Positions 55,001 through 64,000 of a stretch of DNA of 64,000 bases are shown piece after piece. Positions within the stretch are counted from its first letter, which is position 1; each line of letters starts with the position of its first letter. Location of the stretch: positions 1,229,858-1,293,857 of the forward strand of contig CAJINV010000014.1 in assembly GCA_905178155.1 (NCBI GenBank). Reading direction: 5' to 3'. The DNA comes from Amoebophrya sp. A120 (Eukaryota; Sar; Dinophyceae; Syndiniales; Amoebophryaceae). A program made the position numbers and the translations under genes. The notes under the pieces were generated by a model. It saw nothing but the letters and a program-made list of their open reading frames with translations, searched no databases and was not told the origin of the DNA.

Positions 55001-58000
55001 ACGGTGTGTTGAAGGTCACCAACCACATCGAGGTGAAAAACTTCCTCTTCATGACCGTGTTTGTGGTGTTTTTCCTGTTCTTCTTCTCCGAGCAAACGAT
55101 CATCGGGGTCCCGCTCTTACCCGTGTCCGCGGTGCTGGCCGTGGTGGTTTTCTCGTTCTACGTGGCGGCCATCGGGCAGAACATGATCTTGTTGAACGGG
55201 GGGGAGCACTTGTCCCACGCGCACCACGAGGTGATCGGCTTCATCGCGGGGGTGTGCAACGACACCATTTTCTACGTCGCGGGCGTGGTGATGGCGAGAT
55301 ACTTGTTCTTTTCCTCCATGCTCAGCTCCGACTGGATGTTCCTGGGCATTTGCTACCTCTACTGCCACCTCGCCCGGGGCATCGCGATGTTCTCGCTGAT
55401 GCCGGTGATGAACTTCTTCGGGTTTGGCGTTTCCTGGAAGGAGGGCATCATCGGGGTGTTCGGGGGCCTGCGCGGGGCGGTCGGGCTCGCGATGGCGCTG
55501 CAGGTGGCCATGGACCACGGGAACAGCCCGTTGGACCTGGGGTTCCGACTCCGCATCGGGTTCCACGTGTCGGGCATCGCGTTGCTCACCCTGTCGATCA
55601 ACGGCGTGGTGTTCGGGAAGGTCTACAATGCGTTGAAGCTGTACCCGCCGGCCATCCAGCCGAGTCAAACGAAAATGCTGAAGTGCGCGACGCTGGCGGA
55701 GGGGATCATCTTCGAGCGGCTGCAGGAAATGAAGTCCCACTGGCTCTTCTGCAACATCTCCGCGGAGGCGATCCTCGGGCTGGTGCCCTACGCATTGCAA
55801 AAGTATCGTACTCGTGTAAATGCATCACAAATTTCCTCAGCATGAGAAAAAAAATTTGTAATGCGGATTTAGCTTAAGAACAAGACTTGTAATGCATGAT
55901 TGCAATACAACGAGTGCGATACTTTTGCACAGGATATGCACCGGATCTCGGACATGCTGGCAGACGCGGCGGGCCAGGAGTACGGAGGAGGACACGGCGG
56001 CAATAATCCATCTACGAGGAACCACGAGTTGCAGGACGACCTCCTGAACGCGGTGCAGGGGGGGCGCCCGGCGCAGAAGCAGTACAGCCACACGATGATG
56101 GAGGCTATGCACCACCTGCACCACGAGTTCCACGGCAGCGCGTACTACGAGAAACAGTTTGTGCAACTGTCGAAGGGGTGGAAGGCGGAAGACTTCCGGT
56201 GGGAACAGTGCTACGGCCTCACCTCGTTCATCATTCCCTCGGCCTCCGAGTCCTTCGCGCAGCGGAGTGAGGACGGCGCCGCCTGGCTGCAGGCGGGGTT
56301 CGGCCAGGACTACTCGATCATCATCGACATCTTTTTCGGCGCGGTCACGGGCTCGCTGCAACGGTTGAAGCGGGAGCGGTGCAGCATGGCGGTGTGGCCC
56401 GCGGACGAGATCAGCGAGGCTTTGGAATTTACGCACGAAGCCATGCAGGGCGTGCTGCGGTCGGACAACAGTCTGGACGGCACGGTTTCGCCCGTCATGA
56501 AGATGTTTTTCAAGGAGATGCCCATGCAGATCTGGACCGAGTCGCCGGAGATCCAGGAGAAGTGGGCGTTGGAAGTGGGGTTTTGCAAGCTCTTCCACCG
56601 GCTGTTCGGCACCGAGGTTCCGATGGACGCCAACACGGGGTCCGTCGAGGGCGGCGACTTTGCGCAGTTCGAGCACATATCAAATGCAAAAGTGTCTGGG
56701 TCTGGAAGAATGCGCGATTTGTCATGCAGCTTTTCCATGACCCATGAGGTCTGGAATGCAGCACCTAGCATGACAGACTCTGCGCGATCTCTCTCATGCC
56801 TATCCTGCATGAGAAACTTCCTCCCAACTTGGACAAAACTGGGCGACTTTTGGCAATCATGCAACACAGATTTGCAAAACGCGGTGCATCAGATTTGCAT
56901 GACAAGATTTGCATGCTTCAGATTTAGCATGACAAGTTGCATCCTTCCAGACCCAGACATTTTTACATTTGATAGCACAAGGGGCGAACCCTCCTGTTCT
57001 GGTGTCTGCTGATGGAATATGACAGTGCACAACTCCCCCTCTCCCTCATTTGTCATGCAAAATACCCAATCTACCCTTTGCCTCTTGGCACTGTTTGCAT
57101 GACAAGTTCTGGTAGCCCAAATAGCACTACAATCTAGTGTAAGTTTGTCATGCAAAACCGGCATTCTTGCTGATGCTTGTATTGCCGTTTATGCTATACA
57201 AATGAGGGGGAGCGGGAGTTGTGCACTGTCATATGGAAAATACAAGGGCCTCCTTGCAACCTATCGTCGCGGTCGGGATTGGGGAAAACTCGTCCTCAAG
57301 CTCGAGCAAGTTCGCTTCGGCGCAACGCAGCAGCGGGCGTGCGCGGGAAAACAGCCGCAACTCCGCGCAGAGGGCGAGCAACCGGCCGTCGGATCAGAAA
57401 GGGCCGGCAAACAAAGGTCCCATGGGAGAGGGCGAAGGGCGCGGCGGATCTGGTGCATCTGGGAGCATCGAAGCTGGAACCAGCAGCAGCTCGGGTGACG
57501 AAAGTACTACACAAGAACATCTTCAAAACCGAGCTTTTCGGACTGGCCAGACGCGGGAGGATTTGATTGCTGAGTATCACGCAGCGATGCAAGAGGATGA
57601 GGAGGATGTTGAGGAGAGCGCGGCAGATAGTTATGACAATTTCTACGAGGACGAAGCTCTTCACCAGCATGCTGATCCGGCACTGCTCGACGATAGCGGA
57701 ACAAGCAGAAGTAGCGGCACAAGCTCAACGTCGTCGGCGAGTAGCAACAATTCTACCGCGCGATCATCTTCGAGCAGCTTGGAAGAAGAGAACCTTGGAA
57801 CAGCTACAGCGAAGAATGCGTCCAGAACCAATAATTTCAAAAGCCGCAGCAGAAATTATCGGGAGACTATTCCCGCCTTCTTCTCCATCTTCTCCTCGTC
57901 ATCTCAGTCCTCTTCGGGGTCGGAGAACGAGCGCAGTGAAGATTTAAATACCAATACGCAACGAAGTAGATCTTCCCCTGCACAAGCACAACTAGCATCT

Positions 58001-59077
58001 TCGAGAAACCAAAATCACGTGAGGAAGAGCGCGCCATTCCATTTGTTCAAACAGGGTGCAGCTGCAGAGGGTGCTAGTACAACCACGGATGTTGTTGAAA
58101 CAAGAACCCGGCTGCAAAAGAACCTCGTCCACAATTCTACTTACTCTCGTCCCTCCACCGCTTCGGACGGCGACCTCGAGGAGTTCCTCCAGCAGGACGT
58201 CGAGAAAGCGCGTCGTGGGCTCTTTTTCGACGGCGCGCACGAGATGCCGTCGACCCAGAACGACCAGCGGTCGGGCAACACGAGTGGGCGGGCGAGCCAG
58301 CAGGCCGTCCCGCAGGCGGCGTTGGCGCAGTTGGACGTGAGTTTGCGGCGGATTCTGTACGCGACGTATCAAATGTAAAAATGTCTGGGTCTGGAAGAAT
58401 GCAACTTGTCATGCGAAATCTGAAGCATGCAAAAATCTGTATTGCATGATTACCAAAAGTCGTCCAGTTTTGACCAAGTCGGAAGGAAGTTTCTCATGCA
58501 GGATCGGCATGAGAGAGATCGCGCAGAATCTGTCATGCTAGGTCCTGCATTCCAGACCTCATGGGTTATGGAAAATCTGCATGACAAATCGCGCATTCTT
58601 CCAGACCCAGACATTTTTACACTTGATACGACGCGGGTGTTACTCATCAAGGCGGTGTTTGAGAAGTACCCGCGCGTCGGCCGGGTCTGGCTGCACGCCA
58701 TCGTCACCGAAGCGCTCACGCAGGACCTGTACAAACAGCTGGAGCTGTCCGCGACCTCGGGGCTGCTCACGGAGAAGGAGCTGGGGCTCTTCCACGACAA
58801 CGTGTTCCACGCGGTCACCCACGCGATCCAAAACTACCGGCAGATGCGCGGGCTGGACACCTTCGCGGCCATCGACAGCAAAGACGCGCCCCCCGGCTAC
58901 CGGGGCCCGCCGATCGGGCCGATCCACTTCGATTTGGGCGGGGAAAAGAACCGCCGCCAAGAAGCCCGGGACGTGCGGAAGAGGCTGCGGGGCCCGGGGA
59001 AGAACAGGAGAGAGCAGTTCACCGGCAACGGACAGAACACCGGGCAGAACAACAACGCCAGGGGGGCAAGTAAGTAA
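52005..59077 (+). CDS. CPA1 Na+/H+ antiporter, paralog 3
   Basis: Seven exons: 52005-53525, 53760-54200, 54472-55788, 55942-56677, 56980-57017, 57239-58366 and 58634-59077, giving 1874 residues. The N terminus (LLALQVGTTSIIPLVVVAHALS) looks like a signal peptide. Then come a disordered stretch, an Asn/Gln repeat (about 53000-53130), the Cys-containing domain (AGEHLFG, GCWYQ) and the membrane core (about 510-1040; LLPMLLYEDG, SATDPVAVIAALKQLG, AGEALLNDATG, GGLRGAVGLAMAL). The cytosolic domain follows, including MENTRASLQPI, part of which is coded by a 38-nt microexon. About 350 disordered Ser-rich residues precede the terminal helical domain (LTQDLYKQLEL). Intron 1 (53526-53759) is GT-AG; introns 2-6 are introners. 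It is the most diverged paralog. Confidence 0.9.
54201..54466 (+). mobile_element. Introner (GTCTGG family)
   Basis: TATCAAATGTAAAAATGTC at the left pairs with GACACGTTTGCATTTGATA. ACGTG flanks it (54196-54200, 54467-54471). Removing it joins EHV to WICFWNQ in the loop after the fourth or so membrane segment. Nearly the whole interior matches the introner in antiporter 1 (41056-41355). Confidence 0.93.
55789..55936 (+). mobile_element. Introner (TTTTGCACAGGATA family)
   Basis: The shortest introner here (148 bp). TTGCAAAAGTATCGTACTCG at the left pairs with CGAGTGCGATACTTTTGCA at the right. The flanks TGCCC and TGCAC match in 4 of 5 positions. Splicing gives LVPRISDML, aligning exactly with LVPRIADML of both other antiporters. 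Confidence 0.9.
56678..56974 (+). mobile_element. Introner (GTCTGG family)
   Basis: TATCAAATGCAAAAGTGTC at the left pairs with GACATTTTTACATTTGATA. GCACA flanks it (56673-56677, 56975-56979). Its interior is the reverse complement of the introner at 58367-58628 in the same gene. Confidence 0.93.
57018..57233 (+). mobile_element. Introner (CTCCCC family)
   Basis: TATGACAGTGCACAACTCCC at the left pairs with GGGAGTTGTGCACTGTCATA. TGGAA flanks it (57013-57017, 57234-57238). It bounds the 38-nt exon 56980-57017 on its 3' side. Confidence 0.93.
58367..58628 (+). mobile_element. Introner (GTCTGG family)
   Basis: TATCAAATGTAAAAATGTC at the left pairs with GACATTTTTACACTTGATA. CGACG flanks it (58362-58366, 58629-58633). 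Splicing joins LYAT to RVLLIKAVFEKY, matching LTAARTTLIKCVFEKF of the paralogs. The interior runs opposite to the copy at 56678-56974. Confidence 0.93.
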
Positions 59078-60354
59078 AAATACTGGAGTTGATGGCACTT
59101 CTAAGACTGCTCCTGCGAGGGACTGATTTTGAATGCAGGGCATTCATCTTGAGGCGGATCTCTGTCATCCTTTTGTGTTTTTCGAGAAAATTGTCTTTTG
59201 TGTCCTCTTATGATTTTTTTTTTGCATTTTGCTTTTACTTTTTCATCTACGCCACGTGCGTCTTTTGTCAAATTTTGTTTTCACACACATTTTACACAAA
59301 CATTCATTCACATCATGCGCCAAAGCGAGCGAGCATTCGACTTCAAAATTTTCAATTTAGTCCTTTATACACACACACAACACAACACAACCCAAGTCCG
59401 AAAAAACCTAGCCTCATAACAGCCGCGCCCTTATGGTATAGATCAACTGTTCGCCATAGAGGATCGGCGTTCAGCTGCTCTCGGGCTGGGGGAGGGAGTA
59501 GCACGCAGCAGTCCGCTAAAGGGCACACTGCCAACATCATCACAACACAACTCAAATTCTTGCTTTTCCATTTTTTTGTTTGAATTCACTATCGTATACG
59601 TATTCGTAAATGTTGTTTGATTTCACCAACTATACTATCTTCCTGTGCTTGCATCATTTTATTCGTATTTATTATTCGCGTCCCCGTTTTATGATTTCAC
59701 CCCCGAAAACTATAGGAAGGTAAACCCACTTTCATAAGCATGTCCCTGGTATCCACGGTGGCGTAGTGTGAAACACCCGCCAAGTAACATGCTCCCCGAT
59801 GCTGGAACTACACGACAAAGCTCTGCACCTTTTCACAGCGCATGGAAAGAACAAGAAGCTTCTACCCGAAGTGAAGACGCGGCCCGATTTGATTCTGCGA
59901 AGAAAGATTTATGGATCCCCTGAAAAGATAACTCCCCCCTGCCAGTAGGATTCACTCCCAACCCCACAAGATGAAATAATTTTTCCATGAACCCATACAC
60001 CAACTTCGAAAACCAAGAACAAGTGCCTGATTGTTTTTTCTATGTAGTTCCCATCGAAGAAGTTACTTAGTGGTTGTTCTCGCCCTTTGTCGCGTTCGAT
60101 GTTAGAGCATCCAAATTCAGTCGTTTGCATATGTGGGCAGAGTAGAAGTCAAACATGTTGTGAAGGCATCATGTACAAGTATGCCGACGAATGCCCAGAG
60201 CAACTTTTCGGTTTCAACATCACGTCGTCGGTGTCTCTGCAACTACTTGAATGTTTCTCTATGTGTCGGTCGTGAATAAAAGACATAAGAAAAAAAATGA
60301 AACAATAGCAGGCAAGGTAGAAGTGAGAAGTGCAGAACAACTCACAAGCGACAC
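59078..60354. other. Intergenic, no gene recognised
   Basis: About 1.3 kb, AT-rich in the first half, with an ACACACAACACAAC run near 59370-59392. A 164-codon frame at 59089-59583 is Phe/Ser/His-rich, typical of AT-rich noncoding DNA. Confidence 0.5.
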
Positions 60355-61500
60355 ATGTTGGGGCAGCAACGTACATTAGTTTCGCTTGTTGGCAATGGTC
60401 CTTGTACGCCAGGTGCAGTGTGCTCGCATAGCGTTGCCGCGCGACCACGACCCACTGCGCTCGTGCGTTGCCTGTCTCAAATCTTCTTCCCGTTGGCTCG
60501 CACGCGGTCAGGTGGAACCTGCCGGACGACAACAAAATGTAGACACTTTTCTATAACACCTGTAAGAGCAGAACGAAGAAATAGTAAACCCGCGGATGAG
60601 GAACAAAGGGCGACAGCACCAGCGGAGAGCGTCGAAAGGATCATGAATTTCGAACATGAATTTCAAGGCGCAGAGCGACCCCATTCATCAACAAGAACAA
60701 ATCCGGAAACGCGAGAATGCAACTCCTCTGTTGTCGGCGGGGGAAGTGGAAGTGCAAGTTCAAACCCTTCATCACCATCCACACATTCGAATACTCCATC
60801 AACATCCAGGTCGTCCATTAACAAATCCAAATCGCACGCCGAACAAAAAAATGGAACCCGAACCCCCGATCAACGCGATGAACTCTCCGACGGTAGCCGC
60901 GCATTGACTCCCCCCAGTCCTTACGCGAAGCGTGGGAAAGTGTTTCGTGTGTTTGAGGAGAAAGGATTTGGGTTCGTGCAGCCTGTAGAATTTTTCGAGA
61001 ATACAACACCGAAGGCGAAGGCACTCACGCAGACTCAGTGGGAGGACGTGCCAGATTCAGCAACAGCCCTAGCAGCTGCCACAGGAAAAACTACCACTAG
61101 CAACGGAGGAGTCCTGTCCCGACATTTTGTTCGCCAAAATGACAGTGACAATCTGTATTTCAATCTTTCCGAGTGTGTCGATCGGAAAGTCAAGAAAAAC
61201 GACCTGATCTGGTACGAGGAAGCTCCGAACGCACGCTACGGTATGAAAAACATTGCCGTGCGGATTATCGGCGGCACGGGACAGGAAAGGAAAGTTCGAG
61301 GGAAGTACGGACCGAAGCAGGATCCGAGGATTTATAACTCGGCCGACAAGAACGCGGACGAGCTGTCGGAAGCGGAATTAAAAGCCCGCGCGCTTGCGGA
61401 AGCGGAGTCTCGACTGTCGTTTCAGCTGGGCCGCGCTGCATTGCTGGCGGACGCCACCGCGGAAAAGGACAAGAAGGGTGTAGGGAGGAGGAAGAGGTGA
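60355..61500 (+). CDS. Cold-shock-domain protein, possible organellar presequence
   Basis: A single exon of 381 residues. The first 75 residues contain many Arg, Ser and Thr but almost no acidic residues, and end near RHFSITPVRAERR, as in a mitochondrial presequence. A Ser/Asn/Thr-rich linker follows. A diverged cold-shock domain spans about 196-300: GKVFRVFEEKGFGFVQP carries the RNP1-like core, then an insert of about 45 residues, then DNLYFNLSEC in place of the usual DVFVH strand, and AVRIIGG closes the fold. Cold-shock domains bind single-stranded RNA or DNA. The C terminus is Ala/Glu/Lys-rich, probably helical, ending GRRKR. Organelle targeting is inferred from composition only; a nuclear or cytosolic protein is possible. 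Confidence 0.75.
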   Translation: MLGQQRTLVSLVGNGPCTPGAVCSHSVAARPRPTALVRCLSQIFFPLARTRSGGTCRTTTKCRHFSITPVRAERRNSKPADEEQRATAPAESVERIMNFEHEFQGAERPHSSTRTNPETRECNSSVVGGGSGSASSNPSSPSTHSNTPSTSRSSINKSKSHAEQKNGTRTPDQRDELSDGSRALTPPSPYAKRGKVFRVFEEKGFGFVQPVEFFENTTPKAKALTQTQWEDVPDSATALAAATGKTTTSNGGVLSRHFVRQNDSDNLYFNLSECVDRKVKKNDLIWYEEAPNARYGMKNIAVRIIGGTGQERKVRGKYGPKQDPRIYNSADKNADELSEAELKARALAEAESRLSFQLGRAALLADATAEKDKKGVGRRKR

Positions 61501-62110
61501 TAGTAGGATGTTGACGCTTGTTGGTTTCTGAACGAACCAGGGGAAGCAAGTCGAGATCAAAAAGTGAAGTAGAACTCAGGTAACATAGCATGTCGTATGA
61601 GTGTCGTTGTGAAATAAATTGTTTGCTGCACGACGAGCAGCTGCAGCTGGTCCTGCTAGAGTATAAAAAAAAAGAACCACCGGAGCGCCTGTTTTATTTC
61701 ACTTGCGAGGCCCTATTCTAAGGCTGGCCTACCTTTGTTTTCTATTGATCGACTGTCGTGAAGTGGACAGTTGTATTATGGATTCGTTGCATCGTTATCG
61801 TTTTCGTTTTCATCGTCTTGAGCGGATGGTGGAAAACCGACTGGACAGGGCTGATTCGTTGAAGAGCATATCGCTTTTTTCTAAAACAGGGACAGCATGG
61901 AACAATTGAGGCACTCTCGCTCTGAAAATTTCGTGTTTCCTTCGAGCAGTGTCAAGATATGCATCGCCCAGAAACGTAAAAAGTCTCGACTGCGGAATGC
62001 ATACGGTTCATCTCGCCTTTTAGAGTAAGAAAGTAGAGATGCGATGAAGAAGTCCAACTTGGATTTTCATCTAGCAGATTCTAAATGAACTACTAGGGAT
62101 AGGAATAGCT
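61501..62110. other. Intergenic, no gene recognised
   Basis: About 600 bp. The only frame of note (61703-61909, 68 codons) has no motif. Confidence 0.5.
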
Positions 62111-64000
62111 ATGGCCTCCACAACCTCCACGTCGATTGCAGCCAACAACACGTCTTTGCCCCTCATCCGCGGTCTCTTGGACCAACTGCAGGCGCACATC
62201 GAGGAGTATTCCATGAGTACCAACCGCACCCGGTGGAAACGGTTGAAAAACGACATCATCCTCAAAGACCAGGATTACGAGCAGGCACTGAAGCGACTAG
62301 ATCCCAAGAAGGGCGACTATGCATTGCAAATATGTCTGGGTCTGGAAAAATGCCAGGTTTGTCATGCTCTGCTAGCATGACTGTCAACGTCAAGTCTGTC
62401 ATGCAAGGTACCCACAAGCGCCACTTTTGTGTCATGCAAAAACCCAGCACCAGCTTCTCATGCAGAATAGGCAACACCAAGCGACTCAAAAACCTGTCAT
62501 GCTGAGCCGGCATTCCTGGCGTTCTCTTGATTCGCCAACCAGCATCAGAAGTTTCAGACCCAGACACATTTGCATTTCATAGCGACCTGGAAGTCCCGAC
62601 GTTCGTTGAGGCCCAGTTGAAGGACGACCTATCGGCGCTGGGCACCGTGGCGGCGGATGTCGCTGGGCACAGTTTTTTGTAACCTCTAAAGGCACGCTTG
62701 ATGAACTTGTTAGCTGTACCAATTCAAGAACAAATCTGCGTTTTTTTTGCAACCCGGAAGAGCGTAGTAGAACAAGGACAAGCTGGTTGGTACCGGTCGT
62801 CACCTCCGGAGTTGTGCACGACTTGACACCGATCCTGAAAATGCCAGTTTTGGCTCACCATAATTTGATGACCAATCACGACGCGGTCGAAAATTTCTCA
62901 TTTGGAATCCGAATTCAACAAGAGCTGTTGACCACAACGAAGCCTCTTCTACATAAACCGGCTCGATTTTTTTCAAGAGCAGCCAGCTCTTTTGCGGACC
63001 AGGACGGTGCCGCTGGTGATGCTGTAGACAACAACGTTGCCGCAGGCGAAAGCAGCACAGTGGGTGCCCAGGCAGGGGATGGAACTACAGGAGATGCGGC
63101 TTCGCCTACCCCCGCTCCTTTCTTCATCGACCCCGTCGACGGGAAGCGTACGTCGATGGAATTGAAGCAGTTTCCGGACAAAATCCCCTCTGTGATCTCC
63201 CCGTTGGACAACGTCCGGATAAAGCAAGTCTTTAACGTTCTCGGAAACAAGGCGATCACTTCCGCAGAGGAAGCGACGACAAACGAAAACACATCTGGGT
63301 GGCCGAAGAATTTCTGGAAGAAGTTCAACCAGCTGGTGCTCTCGAATGTGTGGAACGATTTCAAGGCGGCGTGTCAAGCCGGAAAGCTGGACAAGAAGGG
63401 CAAAAATAACACCCCCCTCGGGTGGGCGCCGCGCATCGAGGAAAAGAAGATGCAGATGGCCGAGGGGTGCGAAGTCATTTACCAGAGCTTGAAGAACAGG
63501 ATCGGGAAAGCGAAGGATTTAGTGGTTGGAAAACAGGACTACTTTGCGGTGCCCGGTGACCCAGTGGAGGAGTTCAACACCCCTGGAGGCGGGGGAGCAG
63601 AAGACGAACCACCGGTGAGTTTCTCGATCGATCCCTCTGAAGATGAGGGGGCAAGAACATCAGAAGTAGAACAAGCAGGACGAGGACCTTTTTACTACCC
63701 GGTTCTCCAGGGCCCGAACCAATTCCACAAGTTGTGTATGCCGGGCGGCGGCGACAAATCCTGGCTCGTGAACTTGGAACGCACCTGCAACGCCTACCAC
63801 AAGGAGCGGCAGGCGGAGTTGCAGGCCGAGGAGCCGGCACCGGAGGACGTTTTCCGGAATCCGGAATTGGCGAGCGCCGACGCGTCGCCGGCAGCTGTGG
63901 CGGAAAAGGAGGCGAAGAAGGAAGAATTCCGGAAGAGCATGGCGAAGATCCACGACGCCGGCGGGGGTCAGGTGGAAAAGCCGCTAGCGTCCTCTTCTTC
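62111..64000 (+). CDS. Unrecognised gene, 5' part, probable frameshift
   Basis: Exon 1 (62111-62317) starts at an ATG with a Thr/Ser-rich N terminus and helical segments (LIRGLLDQLQAHIEEY). After the introner, exon 2 begins at 62587 (LEVPTFVEAQLKDDL). It reads to a TAA at 62680-62682, which would give only 100 residues. One base more in the T6 run at 62673-62678 would instead continue smoothly (HSFFVTSKGTLDELV) into a frame open to the window end. That frame contains VTSGVVHDLTPILKMP, SFGIRIQQELLTTTKP, a Gly/Ala-rich linker and PKNFWKKFNQLVLSNVW. I favour one long gene with a single-base deletion over two genes. GGTGAG at about 63614 could be a splice donor. No family was recognised, and the 3' end is outside the window. 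Confidence 0.6.
62318..62581 (+). mobile_element. Introner (GTCTGG family)
   Basis: TATGCATTGCAAATATGTC at the left pairs with GACACATTTGCATTTCATA. GCGAC flanks it (62313-62317, 62582-62586). Its interior is the reverse complement of the introner at 28354-28609. Confidence 0.92.

Overview
The window looks like nuclear DNA of a syndinian dinoflagellate parasite, most likely Amoebophrya or a close relative. The main evidence is the introns. At least twenty elements interrupt or lie next to genes. Almost all begin TAT (or TAC) and end ATA, carry terminal inverted repeats, and most are flanked by 5-bp direct repeats, one copy of which stays in the mRNA. I recall such 'introner' elements with non-canonical splicing being published for Amoebophrya. 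The species call is an inference; no rRNA or organelle marker is present. Every convincing gene reads on the + strand. A run of 100 N at 2758-2857 marks an assembly gap.

Layout. 1-1600 holds the 3' part of an introner and a frameshifted gene. 1.6-4.3 kb is gap, AT-rich repeats and a GC-rich stretch. 4491-5114 is a small two-exon hypothetical gene, and 5319-5923 a weak candidate gene with an introner. 7427-11243 is a membrane-anchored protein with a possible HYD1-type ADP-ribosyltransferase-like domain. 12855-15025 is CstF-64 (CSTF2). 15532-24195 is one uninterrupted frame of a non-LTR retrotransposon (endonuclease, reverse transcriptase, zinc fingers), followed at once by a 10-bp hairpin. 24532-26037 is a double-TerD protein ending in a prenylation motif. 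27085-34572 encodes a large Ser/Lys-rich unknown protein. 35820-59077 is a head-to-tail array of three paralogous CPA1 Na+/H+ antiporters with unusual extra domains. 60355-61500 is a cold-shock-domain protein with a possible organellar presequence. 62111-64000 is the 5' part of an unrecognised gene with one probable single-base deletion.

Joining exons at the 5-bp repeats restores the reading frame and paralog alignment across the genes: 440 codons for CstF-64, about 909 for the membrane protein, 2326 for the Ser-rich protein, and 2231, 1941 and 1874 for the antiporters. Four introner subfamilies occur in both orientations relative to transcription and are apparently removed either way. That, with a GCATGACA/TGTCATGC motif shared by otherwise different families, is the most interesting signal in the window. 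No operons, CRISPR arrays, rRNA or convincing tRNA genes were seen.
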